In this document: positions 6,665 through 13,208 of the stretch, one piece after another
Layout of the letters: each line of letters begins with the position of its first letter
Numbering within the stretch: position 1 is the stretch's first letter
Assembly: GCA_031376995.1 (NCBI GenBank)
Contig: JANMEO010000231.1
Span: forward strand, 1-29,111
Source of the DNA: CANHBY01 sp031376995
Lineage (GTDB): Bacteria; Pseudomonadota; Gammaproteobacteria; Burkholderiales; Burkholderiaceae_C
Direction of reading: 5' to 3'
Length of the DNA stretch: 29,111 nt
Made by a program: the position numbers and the translations under genes
Notes under the pieces: generated by a model
What the model saw: only the letters and a program-made list of their open reading frames with translations
The model's database searches: none
What the model was told of the DNA's origin: nothing

Positions 6665-7732
6665 ATGATCCTTGTCACAGGAGGTGCCGGCTTCATCGGC
6701 GCCAATTTTGTTCTTGATTGGTTGAGTGCGGCGTCTGCAGAGCCGGTTCTCAACCTTGATGCACTGACCTACGCAGGCAACCTAGAGAGCCTCAAATCGC
6801 TGGCCAGCGACCCTCGCCATGTGTTTATCCAAGGCGACATCTGTGATCGAGCCTTGCTAGACCGTTTACTTGCCGAGCACCAACCCCGAGCCATCATTCA
6901 CTTTGCTGCCGAGAGCCACGTCGACCGCAGCATTCATGGGCCAAGCAGTTTTGTGCGCACCAACGTCGAGGGCACCTTCACGCTGCTCGAGGCCACGCGT
7001 GCCTTTTGGGCCGCCCTACCCGAGATTAAAAAAGCCGCCTTTCGATTTCACCATGTATCAACCGACGAAGTTTATGGCTCACTCGGCCCGCATGAGGCGC
7101 CCTTCACCGAGGCCCATTTGTACGAACCCAATTCACCCTACTCGGCCAGCAAAGCGGCCAGCGACCACTTGGTTCGCGCTTGGCACCATACCTACGGCCT
7201 GCCTGTGCTGACCACCAATTGCAGCAACAACTACGGCCCCTACCACTTCCCTGAAAAGCTGATCCCCCTGATGATCGTCAACGCCTTGAGTGGCAAGCCC
7301 CTGCCGGTTTATGGCGACGGCCAACAGGTGCGTGATTGGCTGTATGTGAAAGATCATTGCAGCGCCATCCGTGAAGTGTTAGCCCGCGGCCGTTTGGGCG
7401 AAACCTACAACGTGGGCGGCTGGAACGAAAAGCCCAACCTAGAGATTGTTCGCACCGTGTGTGCCTTGTTAGACGACATGAAACCTGACCCTGCTGGCAG
7501 CTACGCACGGCTCATCACCTTCGTGACCGACCGCCCTGGCCACGACCGGCGCTATGCCATCGATGCTCGCAAACTCGAGCGCGAGTTGGGTTGGAAACCC
7601 GCCGAGACCTTTGAGACAGGCATCCGAAAAACCATACGCTGGTACCTAGACAACACCGAATGGGTGGCGCATGTACAAAATGGCAGTTACCGTGAGTGGG
7701 TGGACACCCAATACAGCCATCGAGTTGCCTGA
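6665..7732 (+). CDS. rfbB: dTDP-glucose 4,6-dehydratase
   Basis: A 355-residue extended SDR that converts dTDP-glucose to dTDP-4-keto-6-deoxyglucose, the second step of dTDP-L-rhamnose synthesis. Visible features are MILVTGGAGFIGANF (NAD-binding GxxGxxG), AAESHVDRSI, HVSTDEVYGSL (catalytic Thr-Asp-Glu), PYSASKAASDHLV (Tyr-x-x-x-Lys) and NNYGPYHFPEKLIPL. The length is usual for RfbB. The ATG at 6665 is used because the glycine motif then sits at the N-terminus. The frame is open 23 codons further upstream, but that would overlap the promoter. Its TGA shares a base with the rfbD ATG (TGATG). rfbA and rfbC follow after an interruption by dead toxin-antitoxin genes. Confidence 0.97.
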   Translation: MILVTGGAGFIGANFVLDWLSAASAEPVLNLDALTYAGNLESLKSLASDPRHVFIQGDICDRALLDRLLAEHQPRAIIHFAAESHVDRSIHGPSSFVRTNVEGTFTLLEATRAFWAALPEIKKAAFRFHHVSTDEVYGSLGPHEAPFTEAHLYEPNSPYSASKAASDHLVRAWHHTYGLPVLTTNCSNNYGPYHFPEKLIPLMIVNALSGKPLPVYGDGQQVRDWLYVKDHCSAIREVLARGRLGETYNVGGWNEKPNLEIVRTVCALLDDMKPDPAGSYARLITFVTDRPGHDRRYAIDARKLERELGWKPAETFETGIRKTIRWYLDNTEWVAHVQNGSYREWVDTQYSHRVA

Positions 7733-8628
7733 TGAAAATCTTACTGCTTGGGAAAACCGGACAACTGGGTTGGGAGTTGCAACGTGCTTTGGCCCCATTG
7801 GGCGAGTTGGTGGCCTTGGGGTTTCGCACCCCGGGTGAGATGACCGCTGACTTCTCTCAACCCGAGCATTTGGCAGCCATCGTGCGCGCTGTGGCTCCGG
7901 ACATCATCGTGAATGCGGCCGCACACACAGCCGTTGACAAGGCCGAAAGTGAGTCCGAGTTGGCGCGCCGGATCAATGCCAGTGCACCCGGTGTCTTGGC
8001 CCGAGAGGCCGCAGCACGCCAAGCCTGGCTGGTGCACTACAGCACCGACTACGTCTTCAATGGCCAAGGGCACGTGCCGTGGCGTGAAGACGATGCCGCG
8101 CAACCCCTGAGCGTATATGGCCAAACCAAGTTGGAAGGCGAAAATCTGATTCGGGCCAGCGGATGCCGCCACCTCATTGTGCGCACCAGTTGGGTCTATG
8201 GTGCGCGCGGCGGCAACTTTGCCAAAACCATGCTGCGCTTGGCGCAAGAGCGCGATCAGCTGCGCGTGATCAATGACCAAGTGGGCGCCCCCACCGGCGC
8301 TGATTTGCTGGCAGATCTCACCGCCCATATGCTGCGCACTGCCACACAGCAGCCCGAGGTCCAAGGCACCTACCATGCCGTGGCTGCGGGGCAAACCACG
8401 TGGCATGCTTACGCGCAACATGTGATCGAATGGGCGCGTGCTCAGGGTCAACCCATTCGCGTGATGGCCGACGCTGTTTTGCCGGTGCCCACCAGCCACT
8501 ACCCCACCCCAGCCCAGCGGCCACTCAACTCACGCTTGAACACTCAAAAACTGAGCGACACTTTCCAGCTGACCCTGCCCCCTTGGAAACGCGGTGTTGA
8601 CCGCATGCTGCAAGAATATTTGGCTTAA
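7732..8628 (+). CDS. rfbD: dTDP-4-dehydrorhamnose reductase
   Basis: A 298-residue SDR-type reductase for the last step of dTDP-L-rhamnose synthesis. Features are MKILLLGKTGQLGWEL (nucleotide-binding loop), NAAAHTAVDKAE, HYSTDYVFNGQG and VYGQTKLEGE (Tyr-x-x-x-Lys), and RTSWVYG. The start ATG overlaps the rfbB stop by one base, giving translational coupling. The usual next gene, rfbA, is about 730 bp away, because a minus-strand brnTA remnant lies in between. Confidence 0.97.
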   Translation: MKILLLGKTGQLGWELQRALAPLGELVALGFRTPGEMTADFSQPEHLAAIVRAVAPDIIVNAAAHTAVDKAESESELARRINASAPGVLAREAAARQAWLVHYSTDYVFNGQGHVPWREDDAAQPLSVYGQTKLEGENLIRASGCRHLIVRTSWVYGARGGNFAKTMLRLAQERDQLRVINDQVGAPTGADLLADLTAHMLRTATQQPEVQGTYHAVAAGQTTWHAYAQHVIEWARAQGQPIRVMADAVLPVPTSHYPTPAQRPLNSRLNTQKLSDTFQLTLPPWKRGVDRMLQEYLA

Positions 8629-8678
8629 ACTCCAAGACCATCGCCGATAGAGTCGCCACTTACTCAGGCAGATTTTAG

Positions 8679-8894
8679 TCAATTGATTTGCACCTTGCGG
8701 TTTTGAGCGAGACCATCGCGCAGATAGAGATTGATGAGGCTTTAGTACCGGTACGGTACGCCAGCGTCTTCCGCCATGCCTTTGAAGTACGTCACGACAT
8801 CTTCTGAGAGCCTCATCGTCACAAGCTTTTTTAACTTCGACGCATACGGATTTTTGCGTGACTTCAGCTTGGAGAGATCGTATTCAGCTTTCAT
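8679..8894 (-). pseudogene. brnA: brnA-family antitoxin gene with a nonsense codon
   Basis: ATG 8894 is preceded by GAGGTGG, a strong ribosome binding site, and lies one base after the brnT stop. The frame reads MKAEYDLSKLKSRKNPYASK, then LKKLVTMRLSEDVVTYFKGM, then GVPYRY and TAA (8744-8742). Past the stop the same frame continues SLINLYLRDGLAQNRKVQIN to TGA 8681-8679, which is the expected final helix of a BrnA/CopG-like ribbon-helix-helix antitoxin. Relatives read PYQ before the S/T-LINLYLRD part. Here a small GTACCG/GTACCGG-type expansion and a CAA-to-TAA change explain the break. The truncated 50-residue product lacks half of the dimerisation and DNA-binding fold and is probably non-functional. 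Confidence 0.7.
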
Positions 8895-8895
8895 G

Positions 8896-9153
8896 TTAAC
8901 CACCTCGATAAAAAGCACTCTCGCGTTGAGTTGCCTTGCGAGCTGAAATGATGCGAATGACCTTGCCATGCGCTCGGTCACAATGACAGTCGATGAGATG
9001 ATTTGCGCCTGAACTCAGGCCAAGCAACAAGAAACGTTCTTTCTCAGACGAAAGCGCCTCATCAAAGAACACAGACTTGGCCTCATCAAAAGACACCTAA
9101 GGCTAGTTGAGGTTGACCGTAGCTTTGATAGGATCCCACTCGAACTTGACCAT
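8896..9153 (-). pseudogene. brnT: brnT-family toxin gene with two in-frame stops
   Basis: From ATG 9153 the frame reads MVKFEWDPIKATVNLN, then TAG-CCT-TAG where BrnT proteins usually have KHG, then VSFDEAKSVFFDEALSSEKE, RFLLLGLSS and VIRIISARKATQRE, ending at TAA 8898-8896. These are the BrnT hallmarks: the FEWDP start, the FDEAKSVF segment and the RIISARKAT RNase region. The segment between FFDE and ERF is also several residues shorter than usual. The two stops at codons 17 and 19 prevent full-length translation. The gene sits directly upstream of brnA, the standard order, and the pair divides the rhamnose genes. Confidence 0.75.
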
Positions 9154-9174
9154 CAATACGTTTTGTATTGATGG
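9150..9174. promoter_or_regulatory. 10-bp inverted repeat over the brnT start (candidate BrnA operator)
   Basis: CCATCAATAC-GTTTT-GTATTGATGG is an exact 10-bp dyad. The brnT start codon lies in its left arm. BrnA antitoxins autoregulate their operons by binding palindromes near the start, so this is a plausible relic operator. No T-run supports a terminator. Confidence 0.45.
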
Positions 9175-9356
9175 CGTCGGGCATCTCAAGCGAACCTGAT
9201 TTCTCCACAACCGTCGCGCTTGATACGTTTCATCCAGCAGTCTTGGCGACCCTTTTAAAATCAAGATCTAAACTCTCCCCTTTCAACCCCATCAAATTCA
9301 CTGAGACCGGCTTAGGGGCTATTCGGAAAATCCTCGCCGGTCAGAAAACACCGCCC

Positions 9357-10244
9357 ATGACCCATCAACGCAAAGGCCTTATCTTGGCAGGAGGATCAGG
9401 CACCCGGCTGCATCCGGCCACCTTGTCCATCAGCAAGCAGTTGTTGCCGGTCTATGACAAGCCCATGGTGTACTACCCACTGGCCACGTTGATGCTGGCC
9501 GGCATTCGTGAAATTTTGTTGATCAGCACCCCGCAAGACACACCCCGATTTCAGGCCTTGTTGGGTGATGGCACTCAGTGGGGCATCAACCTCAGCTATT
9601 GCGTTCAACCTCGCCCTGAGGGCTTGGCCCAGGCCTTCGTGTTGGGCAAACCGTTTGTTAACGGTGGCCCCAGTGCCTTGGTGCTGGGAGACAACATTTT
9701 TTATGGCCATGATTTTCAGGGCTTGCTGCAAAGTGCCGATGCTCAGCGCGCTGGGGCCTCCGTCTTTGCCTACCATGTGAACGACCCAGAGCGTTATGGG
9801 GTGGTCAATTTTGATGCCCATCAAAAAGCGCTCAGCATTGAAGAAAAACCCCAGTCTCCCCAAAGCAACTATGCCGTCACGGGGTTATATTTTTACGATG
9901 AGCAGGTGTGTGAAATTGCCGCCAGCATCAAGCCCTCACACCGAGGCGAGCTAGAGATCACCGATGTCAACGCCCGCTATCTGGCACTAGGCCAACTGAA
10001 CGTGGCCATCATGGGCCGCGGCTATGCCTGGCTTGACACAGGCACCCACGACAGCCTGCTCGAGGCTGGGCAATTTATTGCCACCCTTGAAAAGCGGCAA
10101 GGCCTGAAAGTAGCCTGCCCTGAAGAAATTGCCTTTCGCGCGGGCTGGATCTCCAGCGAACACCTTGAGGCCCTGGCCACGCCCTTGCTCAAAAGCGGCT
10201 ACGGCCAATATTTGATGCAAATCGTCAAAAGCCAGGTGTTCTGA
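9357..10244 (+). CDS. rfbA: Glucose-1-phosphate thymidylyltransferase
   Basis: A 295-residue nucleotidyltransferase that makes dTDP-glucose, the first step of the rhamnose pathway. Features are KGLILAGGSGTRLHPATLS (the nucleotide-binding GGxGTRLxP loop), KQLLPVYDKPMVYYPL, LGDNIFYGHD and EEKPQSPQSNYAVTGLYFYD. The ATG at 9357 (MTHQRKG) matches the family N-terminus. The frame is open 63 codons upstream, but that extension is not RfbA-like and would overlap the brnT operator. There is no clear Shine-Dalgarno sequence. The TGA shares a base with the rfbC start (TGATG). Confidence 0.97.
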   Translation: MTHQRKGLILAGGSGTRLHPATLSISKQLLPVYDKPMVYYPLATLMLAGIREILLISTPQDTPRFQALLGDGTQWGINLSYCVQPRPEGLAQAFVLGKPFVNGGPSALVLGDNIFYGHDFQGLLQSADAQRAGASVFAYHVNDPERYGVVNFDAHQKALSIEEKPQSPQSNYAVTGLYFYDEQVCEIAASIKPSHRGELEITDVNARYLALGQLNVAIMGRGYAWLDTGTHDSLLEAGQFIATLEKRQGLKVACPEEIAFRAGWISSEHLEALATPLLKSGYGQYLMQIVKSQVF

Positions 10245-10789
10245 TGCAAGTGACACGCACAGCCATTGATGGCGTCTTAATTTTTGAGCCCAAGGTGTTT
10301 GGTGACGAGCGCGGCTTCTTTTTAGAGAGCTTCAACCAAGCCAAGTTTGATCAAGCGGTGGGGCCTGGGGTTGAGTTTGTTCAAGACAACCACTCGCGCT
10401 CAGCCAAGGGCGTGCTGCGCGGGCTGCACTTTCAAAATCCGCCGCACGAGCAGGGCAAGCTGGTTCGAGTCACTCAGGGCAGCGTATTTGATGTCGCGGT
10501 CGACATTCGCCCTGGCAGCCCGACCTATGGGCAATGGGTGAGCGTCGAGTTGACGGGCACCAACCATAAACAAATGTGGATCCCGCCCGGCTTGGCTCAC
10601 GGCTTTTTGGTCACCAGCGACAGCGCCGACTTTTTGTACAAGACCACAGACTACTATGCGCCAACGGCTGAAGGTGCGCTGCGCTGGGACGATCCAGAGT
10701 TGGGGATCAACTGGCCGCTCAACGGCATGCAGCCCGCGTTGTCTGCAAAAGACGCGGCAGCGGTGCATTTGATTGAACTTGGCAAATAG
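10244..10789 (+). CDS. rfbC: dTDP-4-dehydrorhamnose 3,5-epimerase
   Basis: A 181-residue cupin-fold epimerase that acts between RfbB and RfbD. Features are GDERGFFLESF, the catalytic His in GVLRGLHFQ, VAVDIRPGSPTYGQW with its Asp, WIPPGLAHGFLV and the Tyr in LYKTTDYYAP. The length is normal for the family. The ATG at 10244 overlaps the rfbA TGA by one base. Two bases after its stop begins a long near-perfect palindrome (repeat copy B), which may end or stabilise the transcript. Confidence 0.97.
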   Translation: MQVTRTAIDGVLIFEPKVFGDERGFFLESFNQAKFDQAVGPGVEFVQDNHSRSAKGVLRGLHFQNPPHEQGKLVRVTQGSVFDVAVDIRPGSPTYGQWVSVELTGTNHKQMWIPPGLAHGFLVTSDSADFLYKTTDYYAPTAEGALRWDDPELGINWPLNGMQPALSAKDAAAVHLIELGK

Positions 10790-10790
10790 T

Positions 10791-10877
10791 TATACCCCTC
10801 GCAACTGAAGATGCCGGATCGCTGAGCTGTTTTGAAAACGGCTCAGCGATCCGGCATCTTCAGTTCCGAAAGGTATA
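10791..10877. repeat. Palindromic repeat element, compact copy B
   Basis: An 87-bp near-perfect palindrome centred on G10834, with two 43-bp arms differing at four positions. It begins TATACCCCTCGCAACTGAAG and ends CTTCAGTTCCGAAAGGTATA. The arms contain GATGCCGGATCGCTGAGC, shared with the right half of copy A. It sits 1 bp after the rfbC stop codon, so the rfbAC transcript would end in a very stable hairpin. No T-run follows, so it is not a standard intrinsic terminator. Confidence 0.85.
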
Positions 10878-11063
10878 TTCCCATTCAACCTGAAAGTGAG
10901 GCACTCAGCATCCTGAACCGATCGAAAGCCAGTTGTTTTGATGTCGTTGGCACCCACAGCGGCTGCTTCTCACGCACAATGACCCGGCCACGAAGTCGGG
11001 TTTGGGTTCATCCGATGGAGTAAGTATTCGCAGTTGCAGAGCAGTTGATGTCATTCAATCTCT

Positions 11064-11093
11064 AGGGGGATTCTCAAGCATCTCCCCCTTGAG
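11064..11093 (+). promoter_or_regulatory. Possible alternative hairpins in the leader of the PNPT gene
   Basis: AGGGGGA (11064-11070) can pair with TCCCCCT (11083-11089), and CTCAAG (11073-11078) can instead pair with CTTGAG (11088-11093). The two stems are mutually exclusive. They lie 50-80 bp before the downstream start. A switch is conceivable, but short complementary runs like these arise by chance. The rest of the 266-bp gap from 10878 holds nothing I can identify. Confidence 0.2.
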
Positions 11094-11143
11094 CGCAGTG
11101 TCCATATCAACCAACTTGGTGCGCTTACCCGCACTCTGGCGCG

Positions 11144-12259
11144 ATGACCTACTTCATTTTGAGCTTCGTGGTCTCTTTGCTGATCACTTCGATGGTCGTG
11201 CGCTATTCACACATTCACGGTTGGCTCAGTGCTGATCATGACTTGTCTGGCCCTCAAAAATTTCACCACCGCCCAGTTCCACGCATCGGTGGCTTGGCCC
11301 TGACACTGGCCGTGCTGGCAGGGGTGACTTTGGCAGAGCTCTCCACTGAGAGCGAGCGCGTCAATACGCTTTGGCTGTGGGTGTTGGCGGCCATACCGGC
11401 CTTCTTTTCAGGCTTGATCGAAGACTTCACCAAACGGGTCTCACCCCGGCGCCGACTTTTTTTTACGGCCGTGTCAACCCTGCTGGGCATCTGGCTGCTG
11501 CACGCCACCATCACGCGCACGGGCATCCCTTGGATGGACCATCTCATGGGATGGACGCCTTTGGCCATTGGCTTCACGCTGTTCATGGTCACCGGGGTGA
11601 CCCATGCGGTCAACATCATTGACGGCTACAATGGCCTGGCTTCGATGTGCGTACTGATGATGATGCTGGGGCTGGCCTACGTGGCCTACCAAGTGGGGGA
11701 CCGCTTTGTCATCACCTCATCGTTGATTTGCGCTGGGGCTATTTTGGGATTTTTCTTTTGGAATTTCCCGGGTGGCTTGATTTTTCTAGGCGATGGGGGC
11801 GCCTATTTTTTAGGCTTCACCTTGGCTGAACTCAGCGTGCTGTTGATCGCCAAGAATTCTGAAGTGTCACCCTTTTTTCCTGTGTTGATGTGCGCCTACC
11901 CACTGATGGAAACCGCTTTCAGCATGTACCGCCGCCGCGTGTTGAAGGGGGTCGGCACCAGCACGGCTGATGGCATTCACCTGCACACCCTGATCCACCG
12001 ACGCGTCATTCGCTGGGCCACGCCAGGCACCGCAGAGCGCCGTCGCGCTAGCCAAGAGCGCCGAAAAACCGCTCGCAACTCAATGACCGCGCCCTACCTC
12101 TGGGCCCTTTGCCTGTGCTCAGTGGCCCCGGCTTTGCTATGGTGGAACAACACCCCCATGCTGTTGACCTGCCTCGCGCTCTTCTTCCTAGGCTACGTGG
12201 TCTTGTACTGGCGCATCGTACGCTTCCAAGTGCCCCAGTGGCTGATCGTTCGGTATTGA
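11144..12259 (+). CDS. Polyprenyl-phosphate sugar-1-phosphate transferase (WecA/MraY-type, PNPT family)
   Basis: A 371-residue multi-pass membrane protein with about ten hydrophobic segments. PNPT motifs are HHRPVPRIGG (41-50), GLIEDFTKRVSP (90-101, with Glu-Asp replacing the usual Asp-Asp), NIIDGYNGLA (157-166), FLGDGGAYFLGF (214-225) and the substrate-side loop DGIHLHTLIHRR (276-287). Such enzymes move a sugar-phosphate, often GlcNAc-1-P, from a UDP-sugar to undecaprenyl phosphate at the inner face of the cytoplasmic membrane. It is the only candidate priming enzyme in the window. It stands alone between repeat copies B and C and converges on the GT2 gene. The ATG at 11144 lacks a strong ribosome binding site. 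Confidence 0.9.
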   Translation: MTYFILSFVVSLLITSMVVRYSHIHGWLSADHDLSGPQKFHHRPVPRIGGLALTLAVLAGVTLAELSTESERVNTLWLWVLAAIPAFFSGLIEDFTKRVSPRRRLFFTAVSTLLGIWLLHATITRTGIPWMDHLMGWTPLAIGFTLFMVTGVTHAVNIIDGYNGLASMCVLMMMLGLAYVAYQVGDRFVITSSLICAGAILGFFFWNFPGGLIFLGDGGAYFLGFTLAELSVLLIAKNSEVSPFFPVLMCAYPLMETAFSMYRRRVLKGVGTSTADGIHLHTLIHRRVIRWATPGTAERRRASQERRKTARNSMTAPYLWALCLCSVAPALLWWNNTPMLLTCLALFFLGYVVLYWRIVRFQVPQWLIVRY

Positions 12260-12275
12260 CGGCTTGGGGCTTGCA

Positions 12276-12315
12276 TATACCCCTCGGAACTGAAGATGCT
12301 GGGTCGATGGGTATA
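12276..12315. repeat. Palindromic repeat element, short copy C
   Basis: A 40-bp copy that begins TATACCCCTCGGAACTGAAG and ends GGTCGATGGGTATA, retaining both inverted TATACCC/GGGTATA ends but lacking the central arms of copies A and B. The segment GATGCTGGGTCGATGGGT is identical to the left arm of copy A. It fills most of the 62-bp gap between the convergent PNPT and GT2 genes. It looks like an internal-deletion derivative. Confidence 0.75.
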
Positions 12316-12321
12316 TAGCCC

Positions 12322-13170
12322 TCAGCCACGAGCCAACACGCGAGCCACGAATCGTTTGGCTGTGCCAGCGTGCCAACCATCGCCGAAAAAGCGTCGTGCG
12401 TCGCTCAGGTCGGGTCGGTGGCCATAAAGTTTGCCAAAGATTTGCAAGTAGAGCAGTTGGCGCTGACGGCCACTGACTTCAGGATGCTTGGCTGCTACAC
12501 GCTCAAAGGCCTCGACAATGCGCGCCTTCTTGGATTGCGAAATGCGGTCGGGGCGATCACTGACGCTCAGCGTATAAAGCGGCGCATCAAGCAGCCGAGC
12601 AGCGCCATAGCGCTTGAGAATGCGGATGAACAGGTCGAGGTCTTGCCACGCCGGCATTTCTGGATCAAAGCCGCCAACAGCACGCAAAATGCTGGTGCGG
12701 GTGAACAACTGATTCCCTATGGCATTGAACTCAAAGAGGTCTTGCCAGTTGAGTGAGCCGCGTTTGCTGGATGCCACCTGAGTCTGGCCGTCATCGTAGA
12801 GGTCTTGGGTGTACAAGCTGCAAAACGATGCGCCGGTCAACTCGAGCAATTGCCAGGCGGCGAGCAGGGCCTGCAGGCGTTCAGGCATGAAGGTGTCATC
12901 GTCGTCGATGCCAGTGATCCACTCGCCGCGAGCCGCCTCGATGGCGATGTTGCGCGACACCGGCGCGCCGCGCGAGACCTCGTTGCGAAAGATGCGCACG
13001 CGAGGGTCCAGGGCAGCCAGGCGCTGCAGGGTCGCAGGGGTGTCATCGGTGGAGCCGTCGTCGACGATGAGCAGCTCTAGCTGGTGATGGGTCTGGTGCA
13101 ACACCGAGTCAACAGCCTGTTGAAGCAGCGCAGCACGGTTTTTTGTGGGCATGTAGACAGAGACAAGCAT
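12322..13170 (-). CDS. Family 2 glycosyltransferase
   Basis: A 282-residue GT-A fold enzyme. It begins MLVSVYMPTKNRAALLQQAV, with the nucleotide-binding LLIVDDGSTDDTP, the metal-binding acidic motif GIDDDDTFMPERL at about residue 93, and an acceptor-side AWQDLDLFIRILKRYG. It transfers one sugar from a nucleotide donor to the lipid-linked EPS intermediate. The donor cannot be told from the sequence. The ATG at 13170 gives the standard family N-terminus. The frame runs 71 codons further upstream into the previous gene, but that extension is not GT2-like. It is the last gene of the minus-strand ugd operon, 38 bp after the flippase-GT4 fusion. Confidence 0.9.
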   Translation of the reverse strand: MLVSVYMPTKNRAALLQQAVDSVLHQTHHQLELLIVDDGSTDDTPATLQRLAALDPRVRIFRNEVSRGAPVSRNIAIEAARGEWITGIDDDDTFMPERLQALLAAWQLLELTGASFCSLYTQDLYDDGQTQVASSKRGSLNWQDLFEFNAIGNQLFTRTSILRAVGGFDPEMPAWQDLDLFIRILKRYGAARLLDAPLYTLSVSDRPDRISQSKKARIVEAFERVAAKHPEVSGRQRQLLYLQIFGKLYGHRPDLSDARRFFGDGWHAGTAKRFVARVLARG

Positions 13171-13208
13171 GAGGTGTGGGCTTTCCGGCTGAAAAAAATA
13201 GAGACAAC

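Noticed and set aside
7741..8499. A 252-codon minus-strand open frame within rfbD
   Set aside because: It is a mirror frame of a clear rfbD gene.
9168..9356. A 63-codon upstream extension of RfbA
   Set aside because: It is not RfbA-like and begins inside the brnT operator dyad. The family start is MTHQRKG at 9357.
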